NCBI GenBank assembly: GCA_002346435.1
Contig: DDZT01000083.1
Coordinates: 5,012-18,417 of the forward strand
Origin: Anaerolineales bacterium UBA3001
GTDB lineage: Bacteria; Chloroflexota; Anaerolineae; Anaerolineales; UBA11657
Direction: 5' to 3'
DNA: 13,406 bases
Shown one piece after another: positions 1-5,435 of this stretch. The translations under genes were made by a program, and so were the position numbers. Positions within the stretch are counted from its first letter, which is position 1. The number at the start of each line of letters is the position of its first letter. The notes below the pieces were generated by a model. It was not told where the DNA came from, did not search any database, and worked only from the letters and a program-made list of their open reading frames with translations.

Positions 1-102
1 GTTGAAGCGCTTTTCAAAGCTCTGGCATTAGCCCTGGATACTGCAACTCAGTTAGATGATCGAAGGATGAATATAGTTCCCAGTACTAAAGGTAGTTTGT
101 GA
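1..102 (+). CDS. hisB: Imidazoleglycerol-phosphate dehydratase, C-terminal fragment
   Basis: Frame 1 is open from the first base and ends with TGA at 100-102, giving 33 residues; the gene begins outside the window. The end reads EALFKALALALDTA, then DDRRM, then VPSTKGSL. This matches the conserved C-terminus of HisB (E-x-x-F-K-A ... A-x-x-x-D-x-R ... P-S-T-K-G-x-L). The enzyme dehydrates imidazole-glycerol phosphate to imidazole-acetol phosphate, a manganese-dependent cytosolic step, and the EALFKA segment lies near the metal and active-site end of the fold. hisH follows 50 bases later on the same strand, so this is the upstream neighbour in a his operon. Whether an N-terminal HAD phosphatase domain (as in E. 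coli HisB) is present cannot be seen here. Call confidence is high because of the signature and the context. Confidence 0.9.
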   Translation, partial: VEALFKALALALDTATQLDDRRMNIVPSTKGSL

Positions 103-134
103 CTATGGATCAAAGACTACATTAATTGATCTAT

Positions 135-140
135 GAGGGG
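135..140 (+). promoter_or_regulatory. Ribosome binding site of hisH
   Basis: GAGGGG lies 12 bases before the TTG start of hisH. The spacing is a little long, but this is the only purine-rich site in the hisB-hisH gap and no in-frame ATG exists before the first beta strand of HisH, so it supports the TTG start. Confidence 0.5.
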
Positions 141-152
141 AAATAACTTATC

Positions 153-764
153 TTGAAAAGTCATATTGCATTAATTGATCATGGTGTAGGCAATCTGCGC
201 TCAGTGGAGAAGGCTTTGGCTGTAGTTGGTGCCAATGTATCACTGACGCGAGATCCGGATGTGATAGTATCAGCAGATAAGCTAGTGCTACCTGGCGTGG
301 GGTCCTTCGGTGATTGTATGAATGGATTGCGCGAGAGCGGCACTCTGGAACTTGTGCGTTCTTTGGCCCTGGAAAGACCGTTCTTAGGAATATGCGTTGG
401 GATGCAAATGTTATTTGAAACTAGTGATGAAATGGGTAGTCATAGGGGGTTAGGTTTGCTTCCGGGATCTGTTACTAGGTTTAAGGATAGTGACATTCGC
501 ATACCACACACAGGATGGAATCAATTGGATATAACTATTGAACATCCCTTGTTGGAAGGTGTATATACGGGAAGCTATGCATACTTTAATCATAGTTATT
601 TCTGCACGCCAACTAATTTGAGTGATGTTTTGTCGTATACTGAGTATGGAGCCAGATTTTGCTCAATTATTGGTCGTAATCGTTTGTATGGGATTCAATG
701 TCATCCGGAAAAGAGCCAAGATATTGGCTTGCAGATTTTGCGAAATTTTGTAGAAAAAGGATAA
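153..764 (+). CDS. hisH: Imidazole glycerol phosphate synthase, glutamine amidotransferase subunit
   Basis: A 203-residue class I (triad) glutaminase of normal HisH length. It releases ammonia from glutamine and channels it to HisF, and together they convert PRFAR to imidazole-glycerol phosphate plus AICAR. Visible features are the N-terminal DHGVGNLRSV strand/loop, LPGVGSFGD (residues 46-54), the nucleophile Cys81 in GICVGMQMLF, and the His184/Glu186 pair in QCHPEKS. The triad is complete. The start is TTG at 153, because the first beta strand (HIALIDHG) follows directly and no in-frame ATG precedes it. The gene lies between hisB and hisA, and its partner hisF is two genes downstream, which is a common order. 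hisH ends 5 bases before the hisA start, so co-translation from one transcript is likely. Confidence 0.96.
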   Translation: MKSHIALIDHGVGNLRSVEKALAVVGANVSLTRDPDVIVSADKLVLPGVGSFGDCMNGLRESGTLELVRSLALERPFLGICVGMQMLFETSDEMGSHRGLGLLPGSVTRFKDSDIRIPHTGWNQLDITIEHPLLEGVYTGSYAYFNHSYFCTPTNLSDVLSYTEYGARFCSIIGRNRLYGIQCHPEKSQDIGLQILRNFVEKG

Positions 765-769
765 CACAT

Positions 770-1507
770 ATGTCAGATTTTACAGTCTATCCGGCGATTG
801 ATTTGCGTAATGGTACAGTGGTAAGGTTGAGACAGGGAGACCCTGATCAACAAACAACGTACTCTACTGATCCGCTTGATACTGCCAAAGGTTGGGTGAA
901 TTTAGGGGCAGATTGGTTACATGTGGTTAGCTTGGATGGTGCATTTGGTGATTCGGGTTTAGCTAATATGAAAGCTTTGTCCCAAGTCATTGAATCTGGA
1001 GCTCGAGTACAGTTTGGAGGTGGACTAAGGGATTTAGATTCAATTCAACATGTACTTGATTTGGGCGTAAGTCGGGTGGTTTTAGGAACCGTTGCAGTAA
1101 CCAGTCCTCAAATTGTTGATACAGCCCTAGCTTTGTTTGGTTCAGAAAAAATTGTGATTGGTATTGATGCCCGCAATGGGGTGGTGAAAGTGAAGGGCTG
1201 GCAGGAAGAGACAACATATACAGTGGTGCAACTGGCCGAACGTTTAAAGATTCAGGGTGTAAGATGGATGGTATTCACAGATATATCTCGTGATGGGGTT
1301 GGTACTGGTCTAAATCTAGAAGCGACTATCTCACTGGCTGAAAGAACTGGATTAAACGTAATTGCTTCTGGAGGTGTGAATACATCATCGGATGTGCTCG
1401 ACGCCCAATCATCTGGACTGGCTGGAGCAATAGTTGGTCGTGCACTTTATGAAGGTAAGATTGATCTCGATCAGTTGTTGGACAATGTTCGGCAAAGTAA
1501 ATGTTAG
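770..1507 (+). CDS. hisA: ProFAR isomerase (1-(5-phosphoribosyl)-5-[(5-phosphoribosylamino)methylideneamino]imidazole-4-carboxamide isomerase)
   Basis: A 245-residue (beta/alpha)8-barrel protein that performs the Amadori rearrangement of ProFAR to PRFAR, the substrate of HisF/HisH. Half-barrel symmetry is visible as two phosphate-binding regions, FGGGLRD (residues 82-88) and ASGGVNT (199-205). Predicted catalytic residues are Asp11 in AIDLRNG, Asp133 in GIDARNG and Thr170 in FTDISRDG, by analogy with the Asp8/Asp127/Thr164 set of Thermotoga HisA. The frame is open back to 698, inside hisH, but the start is ATG at 770. There an AAAAAGG stretch (754-760) sits 9 bases upstream and the protein begins at the usual MSDFTVYPAIDLR. 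The 3' end overlaps hisF by 7 bases. No Trp-side bifunctionality (PriA type) can be judged from the sequence alone. Confidence 0.95.
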   Translation: MSDFTVYPAIDLRNGTVVRLRQGDPDQQTTYSTDPLDTAKGWVNLGADWLHVVSLDGAFGDSGLANMKALSQVIESGARVQFGGGLRDLDSIQHVLDLGVSRVVLGTVAVTSPQIVDTALALFGSEKIVIGIDARNGVVKVKGWQEETTYTVVQLAERLKIQGVRWMVFTDISRDGVGTGLNLEATISLAERTGLNVIASGGVNTSSDVLDAQSSGLAGAIVGRALYEGKIDLDQLLDNVRQSKC

Positions 1508-2280
1508 CCAAACGAATCATCCCTTGTCTTGATGTAAAAGATGGTCGTGTGGTAAAGGGTGTCAACTTTGTTGACTTGCGCGATGCAGGTGACCCAGTTG
1601 AACAAGCACGTATTTACGATCGAATGGGTGCAGACGAACTTGTATTTTTGGATATTTCTGCAACTTATCGGGGACATCAGACAGTGATTGATATAGTTCG
1701 TTCCGTGGCAGACCAAGTATTTATGCCACTTACCGTCGGTGGTGGTATAAGAACCGTTAGTGATATGCGTGATCTTCTTTTGGCTGGTGCTGATAAGGTG
1801 AGTATCAATTCGGCGGCGCTAGCCAATCCAGAACTGCTTGTTGATGCTTCAGAGCGTTTTGGTAGTCAATGCATCGTACTTGCGATTGATGCAAGGGCAA
1901 CAAAGAACGATGACAGTGTATTAAGTGCACAAAAATGGGAAGTCTTTGTTAGTGGAGGGCGAGAAAATACCGGAATAGATGTGTTGGAATGGGCAGACCG
2001 CGGTGTGTCTTTAGGAGCAGGTGAGATATTGCTCACGAGTATGAATACTGATGGAGTAATGGATGGTTTCGATATGGAATTAACGCACACGGTTGCAAAT
2101 CTTGTTAATGTTCCTGTGATTGCCAGTGGTGGAGCTGGTAAAATCTCTCACTTTGCTGAAATATTGGGAGACGGGTGTGCGTCCGCAGCCCTTGCTGCCT
2201 CTGTGTTCCATGACGAAATATTGACGATATCCGAAGTTAAACAATTCTTATCCGAAGCTGGTATTGCAGTGAGGTTGTAA
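1501..2280 (+). CDS. hisF: Imidazole glycerol phosphate synthase, cyclase subunit
   Basis: A 259-residue barrel protein, the synthase half of the HisF/HisH complex. It uses ammonia from HisH to cleave and cyclise PRFAR, giving imidazole-glycerol phosphate and AICAR, the latter feeding purine synthesis. The N-terminus MLAKRIIPCLDVKDGRVVKG is the family signature. The two catalytic aspartates fall exactly at Asp11 (CLDVKDG) and Asp130 (LAIDAR). Phosphate-binding loops TVGGGIR (78-84) and ASGGAGK are intact. The ATG at 1501 lies inside the last codons of hisA (7-base overlap) and has no clear Shine-Dalgarno sequence, so translation is probably coupled to hisA. hisI begins 2 bases after the stop. 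Confidence 0.97.
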   Translation: MLAKRIIPCLDVKDGRVVKGVNFVDLRDAGDPVEQARIYDRMGADELVFLDISATYRGHQTVIDIVRSVADQVFMPLTVGGGIRTVSDMRDLLLAGADKVSINSAALANPELLVDASERFGSQCIVLAIDARATKNDDSVLSAQKWEVFVSGGRENTGIDVLEWADRGVSLGAGEILLTSMNTDGVMDGFDMELTHTVANLVNVPVIASGGAGKISHFAEILGDGCASAALAASVFHDEILTISEVKQFLSEAGIAVRL

Positions 2281-2282
2281 AC

Positions 2283-2597
2283 ATGGAAAAGCTCAAATTT
2301 GACGCGAATGGTTTGATCACCGCTGTTGTGCAAGATGATGCAGAAGGTGAAGTTCTAATGGTTGCCTGGATGAATGCTAAGGCAATTAGATTAACCAAAG
2401 AGACAGGCGAAGCCCATTTTTGGAGTCGGAGTCGTGAAGAAATTTGGCGTAAAGGATCAACCTCAGGGAACGTTATGAAAGTGGTCAAACTATTGGTTGA
2501 TTGTGACCAAGACACTATTCTTGTGCGAGTTAATCCAAGTGGCCCGGCTTGTCATACTGGAGAAGTGTCCTGTTTTTTTCTGGAGCTACGCGATTGA
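2283..2597 (+). CDS. hisI: Phosphoribosyl-AMP cyclohydrolase
   Basis: A 104-residue stand-alone HisI that opens the adenine ring of phosphoribosyl-AMP, the third pathway step. Motifs seen are VAWMN (27-31), HFWSRSREEIWRKGSTSGN (45-63), DCDQD (73-77) and GPACHTGEVSCF (87-98). The zinc-binding cysteines are Cys74, Cys90 and Cys97, with the same spacing (16 and 7) as in characterised HisI, and the acidic DxDxD-type metal site overlaps the first cysteine. Unlike the fused HisIE of many bacteria, there is no pyrophosphohydrolase domain; hisE is a separate gene about 660 bases downstream. GTGAGG in the last codons of hisF lies 7 bases before the ATG and can serve as ribosome binding site. Confidence 0.96.
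   Translation: MEKLKFDANGLITAVVQDDAEGEVLMVAWMNAKAIRLTKETGEAHFWSRSREEIWRKGSTSGNVMKVVKLLVDCDQDTILVRVNPSGPACHTGEVSCFFLELRD
2582..2597 (+). promoter_or_regulatory. Ribosome binding site and TTGA stop/start overlap of the YczE-like gene
   Basis: GGAG at 2582-2585 stands 8 bases before a TTG (2594-2596) that overlaps the hisI stop codon TGA (2595-2597). The TTG is in frame with the membrane protein. This fixes the start inside the end of hisI and argues against the longer open frame that begins at 2549. Confidence 0.6.
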
Positions 2598-3238
2598 ATA
2601 GCTTTCGAAAGCCTGTAATAAAGAAATTTCTGCGGGATTTTACCATCATCCAAGTGGGCTTTGCTTTTTTTGCTTGTGCAATTGCTATTGTAATTCGTGC
2701 GAACATTGGAGCCACTTCGTGGGCAGTTTTAGAAGTCGCACTTGCAGGAATGTTTAACATTACTCCAGGTACAGCTACGGTCATGGTGGCTGCGACTGTG
2801 CTTTTGCTAGCACTTACTTTGCGGGAGCCAATTGGTTGGGGTACTGTAGCTAACATTATGAGCATAGGTCCCTGGTTGGATTTGTTTCTGTCGTTAATAC
2901 CAGAAATCAATGCTAATTTACCTTTACAATTGTTATTTTTGGCTGTAGGTGTGATTTCTATGAGTTTGGGTAGTGCGATATATATTGGAGTTAATGCAGG
3001 AGCTGGACCACGTGATAGTTTGATGATGGCTATTGCTCGTACCACTCCGCTAGATGTGCGCACCGCTCGGGGAATCATTGAATCAACAGCAGTACTTATT
3101 GGCTGGATGTTAGGTGGTCCATTAGGAGTAGGTACTATATTGTTTGCAATACTAATTGGGCCTGGTGTACAACTTGCTTTTCGTTTATTTAACATGGAAA
3201 CATATGCTCGAAAGAATCTAAAGCAATCTAGTCCCTAA
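2594..3238 (+). CDS. YczE-like (COG2364) multi-pass membrane protein in the his operon
   Basis: A predicted integral membrane protein of 214 residues counted from the TTG at 2594. A basic N-terminus (FRKPVIKKFLRDF) precedes about five hydrophobic segments, near residues 18-36, 58-78, 110-132, 163-175 and 178-197. The motif NAGAGPRDSL (about 134-143), preceded by SLGSAIYIG, is typical of the YczE/YitT-like family. No substrate or activity is firmly established for this family as far as I know. The gene sits between hisI and hisE, translationally linked to hisI by a TTGA overlap, and hisE starts 20 bases later. It is therefore almost certainly co-expressed with histidine enzymes; a transport or export role linked to histidine or a pathway intermediate is only an inference. 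A long open frame on the opposite strand is a shadow of this hydrophobic gene. Confidence 0.8.
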   Translation: MNSFRKPVIKKFLRDFTIIQVGFAFFACAIAIVIRANIGATSWAVLEVALAGMFNITPGTATVMVAATVLLLALTLREPIGWGTVANIMSIGPWLDLFLSLIPEINANLPLQLLFLAVGVISMSLGSAIYIGVNAGAGPRDSLMMAIARTTPLDVRTARGIIESTAVLIGWMLGGPLGVGTILFAILIGPGVQLAFRLFNMETYARKNLKQSSP

Positions 3239-3258
3239 ATGGAATAAGGTGAACAAAT

Positions 3259-3537
3259 ATGAGTTTTCTTTACGAACTACAGCAAATTATTGAGCAACGG
3301 AAATTGCATCCGATTGATAGCTCATATACTACTAGCTTATTTAATGCTGATGAAGATGAAATTGCTAAGAAGATTGGTGAGGAGGCAGTAGAGCTTATAT
3401 TAGCGGTAAAAGGCCAAGGTGATGAACGTGTTGTCTCAGAAACCGCTGATCTTCTGTATCATGTAATTGTGCTATTGGTGCAATGCGGATTGACATTAGA
3501 GTCGGTAGAAAAGGAACTGCAGCGGAGAAAGCGTTGA
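3259..3537 (+). CDS. hisE: Phosphoribosyl-ATP pyrophosphohydrolase
   Basis: A 92-residue all-alpha MazG-like pyrophosphohydrolase that converts phosphoribosyl-ATP to phosphoribosyl-AMP plus pyrophosphate, the second step of histidine synthesis. Signature segments are SSYTTSLF (21-28), KKIGEEAVELILA (37-49) with the metal-binding glutamates, and ETADLLYHVIVLL (61-73) with the paired Glu/Asp. The length is typical for a stand-alone HisE. AAGGTGA at 3246-3252, 6 bases before the ATG, is a good ribosome binding site. The last four bases (TTGA) also carry the start of the next gene. It works directly upstream of HisI, although a membrane protein gene separates the two. Confidence 0.95.
   Translation: MSFLYELQQIIEQRKLHPIDSSYTTSLFNADEDEIAKKIGEEAVELILAVKGQGDERVVSETADLLYHVIVLLVQCGLTLESVEKELQRRKR
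3524..3537 (+). promoter_or_regulatory. Ribosome binding site and TTGA stop/start overlap of the HAD gene
   Basis: GGAG at 3524-3527 lies 6 bases before TTG (3534-3536), which overlaps the hisE stop TGA (3535-3537). With this start the HAD protein begins RHNLYLLDIDNVL, placing motif I at residues 9-11 as usual for the fold. The longer frame from 3483 would add 17 residues overlapping hisE. Confidence 0.6.
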
Positions 3538-4718
3538 GACACAATTTGTATCTTCTTGACATTGATAATGTATTGATATATCCGGGCGGTTACCGGGAAT
3601 CATTTTCTCGTACAATCAATTACTTTATGCGGGCAATGGGATGGAAAGATAGTAATTCTCACCAGTCAGCAGCACAGGTATTCGAAGCTCATGGTATTAC
3701 CAATGAATGGGATATGTGCGCTATATGCTTATCCGGATTGTTTTTAGCGGTTGCTAGGAAGATACCTGACATAAGTTTTTCTGAATCAGTGTTAGATGCT
3801 CTAGATATAGTGAAAACATCAGGAATTCCTAGGCCGGAAGTAAATTTCTCGCAGTTAGCACGCGAAGTAGCTATGGATATAAAACCAAGCGAGACACATT
3901 TGCCGGCATTGGCGGCTTCGCGGGTGTTTGACAGAATTATTCGTTCGACGTGTGATCCAAAAGTCCATGACCCAATCCGTGTGCTAATAGATCATATTTT
4001 GTCGAATGCTCGAGATATAGAGAAATCACGTACCATGGCGATATTTCAGAATTATGCGCTTGGTAGTGTGAATTTCGTAAAAACATATTCAATCCCATCA
4101 CTTTTTGAGACTAGTTCTTTGATTGTTGAATATGATGTTCCAGTTTTATCAAGTAGTAATTGCGAAAACTTATTGTCGGCATCACTCAAAAAAGAAATCA
4201 GACCAGTTGTATTTACTGCGCGACCATCATTGGCCCCCAGAGGAGTTCATGACGAGGCACATTATTATTCTCCCGAAGCAGAGTTAGCGGTCGAATTAGT
4301 TGGATTAGAATCAATACCAATGATAGGGTCAGGAAGGACTGAATGGTTGGCTTGGGAGACTGGGGACGACCCAAACAGTTTTATTAAGCCTGCTCTAATA
4401 CATGCTTTAGCAGCCATTGCTGCTGCAATCTCAGAGGATGAAGTGTCCGGGTTAATGGCTGCCAATACGTTTCTTAAAAAAGGAAGATTGAGTGGTCCTT
4501 TGTCTGATTTAGTAGGGAAAGAGTTGTTTGTAACAGTTTTTGAGGATTCGGCGCGTAGCATAGAATCTGTTAGCGAGGTCTTAGGTTTATTGCGTGATTT
4601 CGGCGTTAAAAGCTCTTTATATGCTAAGGGAATTGCTGTCGATCATGAAAAACGCAAGATGTTGTCTGCGGTAGGAGCAACTTTGTTTGATGATGTAAAT
4701 ACAGCTATGAAAAATTGA
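3534..4718 (+). CDS. HAD-superfamily hydrolase, candidate histidinol-phosphate phosphatase
   Basis: A 394-residue protein (TTG start) with the four HAD motifs in order. Motif I is LLDIDNVL (nucleophile Asp9, acid/base Asp11), motif II VVFTARPS (Thr228), motif III lysine is Lys285 in FIKPALIHA, and motif IV is TVFEDSARSIESV (Glu337, Asp338). HAD enzymes usually hydrolyse phosphate esters through an aspartyl-phosphate with Mg2+. The roughly 215 residues between motifs I and II form an unusually large cap or insert with no motif I recognise. The gene is the last of the his operon and is coupled to hisE by a TTGA overlap. Histidinol-phosphate phosphatase is the pathway step most often supplied by unrelated families (HAD, PHP, IMPase-like) and is otherwise absent from the visible cluster, so this is the natural candidate; the assignment is inference from context. 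It could also be another phosphatase. Confidence 0.72.
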   Translation: MRHNLYLLDIDNVLIYPGGYRESFSRTINYFMRAMGWKDSNSHQSAAQVFEAHGITNEWDMCAICLSGLFLAVARKIPDISFSESVLDALDIVKTSGIPRPEVNFSQLAREVAMDIKPSETHLPALAASRVFDRIIRSTCDPKVHDPIRVLIDHILSNARDIEKSRTMAIFQNYALGSVNFVKTYSIPSLFETSSLIVEYDVPVLSSSNCENLLSASLKKEIRPVVFTARPSLAPRGVHDEAHYYSPEAELAVELVGLESIPMIGSGRTEWLAWETGDDPNSFIKPALIHALAAIAAAISEDEVSGLMAANTFLKKGRLSGPLSDLVGKELFVTVFEDSARSIESVSEVLGLLRDFGVKSSLYAKGIAVDHEKRKMLSAVGATLFDDVNTAMKN

Positions 4719-4719
4719 T

Positions 4720-5244
4720 TTATGTAACGCGCCAATGTCCGCGACGCATCGGATTGATGGCCTCTGATGTTATAAAACATTTAGGATCTATTCTCGAAGC
4801 AATCTCTTCAATATCTGACAGATCGCGACGTTTTGCAATTACATTTACTTCAAGGACTCTACCGTCTTTGCCGTGACCAACATACTCAGTGACGCCATAA
4901 CCAGATGTCCGGAGGGCTGTAGACATTTGACGAGCATTTTCTGAAGTTACGATCCTAACATGGCTAAATCCTATGGCAAGGCGTTCTTCCAAAGCCATTC
5001 CTACAAGTATGCCAGCCGAATATCCACCTGCATAAGCTACTATGCTGTAAAAATTTTCTAGGTTTTCAAGTACGGACTTTATTACTACTATCCACATTAG
5101 AGCCTGACAGAATCCTACTAGTGCGCTTAAGACACGTTTACGTTGTACTACTAGCATAACTCGTAATGTGTCTAGGGCTATGTTTCCAACTCGCAATGTA
5201 AATATTAGTAGCGATGTGGTTAGAACAGAATTAGTGGGTAACAT
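4720..5244 (-). CDS. UPF0316 (DUF5698/DUF2179) membrane protein, YebE-like
   Basis: A 174-residue protein with hydrophobic segments at about residues 8-32, 40-57 and 66-86 (the DUF5698 part), followed by a soluble DUF2179 domain of about residues 95-172. The tail FITSEAINPMRRGHWR is characteristic of this family (B. subtilis YebE and relatives), and RVGNIALDTLRVMLVVQRKR near the N-terminus also matches its usual start. DUF2179 is a small alpha/beta domain also found in YitT proteins, and its molecular function is not settled. The ATG at 5242-5244 follows a promoter-like region. The gene converges on the HAD gene with a single base between the stop codons, so there is no room for a dedicated terminator. 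It is divergent from the glycosidase gene. Confidence 0.85.
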   Translation of the reverse strand: MLPTNSVLTTSLLIFTLRVGNIALDTLRVMLVVQRKRVLSALVGFCQALMWIVVIKSVLENLENFYSIVAYAGGYSAGILVGMALEERLAIGFSHVRIVTSENARQMSTALRTSGYGVTEYVGHGKDGRVLEVNVIAKRRDLSDIEEIASRIDPKCFITSEAINPMRRGHWRVT

Positions 5245-5291
5245 GGTTGTATAGTTGGCAGTTTTATCTATAATGTTAATATATTATAACG

Positions 5292-5318
5292 TGTATAAGG
5301 CTTATATGTATTTGTCAA
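5292..5318 (-). promoter_or_regulatory. Possible promoter of the UPF0316 gene
   Basis: On the minus strand a perfect -35 hexamer TTGACA (5313-5318) is followed after 15 bases by TATACA (5292-5297). A perfect TATAAT lies further on (5283-5288) but 24 bases from the -35, too far for a standard pairing. One of these is likely the -10. The site is about 50-70 bases upstream of the start codon. Confidence 0.4.
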
Positions 5319-5340
5319 AAACATTATGACATGTTATTAT
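5312..5340 (+). promoter_or_regulatory. Promoter of the glycosidase gene
   Basis: TTGTCA (5312-5317), 17 bases, then TATTAT (5335-5340): a near-consensus sigma-70 type promoter on the + strand. The predicted transcript would start near 5347, leaving an untranslated leader of roughly 90 bases before the ATG at 5436. The -35 overlaps the -35 of the divergent minus-strand promoter. Confidence 0.5.
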
Positions 5341-5348
5341 CCGCCAGC

Positions 5349-5384
5349 CTAAATTTTGTATACGGTAACATTGTTGAAATTTAG
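5349..5384 (+). repeat. 8-bp inverted repeat in the glycosidase leader
   Basis: CTAAATTT (5349-5356) and AAATTTAG (5377-5384) are perfect complements separated by 20 bases, within the predicted 5' leader. It could be an operator or a weak RNA stem. In such AT-rich DNA it may also be chance. Confidence 0.3.
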
Positions 5385-5435
5385 AATCTTGATTGTGAAA
5401 TTTGTAAATTCAGGTGTAAAAGAGGTACTAACATA

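Noticed and set aside
698..769. N-terminal extension of hisA into hisH
   Set aside because: The extra residues are the hisH 3' end in another frame. ATG 770 has a ribosome binding site and gives the normal HisA start and length.
2530..3195. 221-residue open frame on the minus strand opposite the YczE-like gene
   Set aside because: It is antisense to a hydrophobic coding sequence, lacks recognisable motifs and a ribosome binding site, and overlaps hisI. It is a shadow frame.
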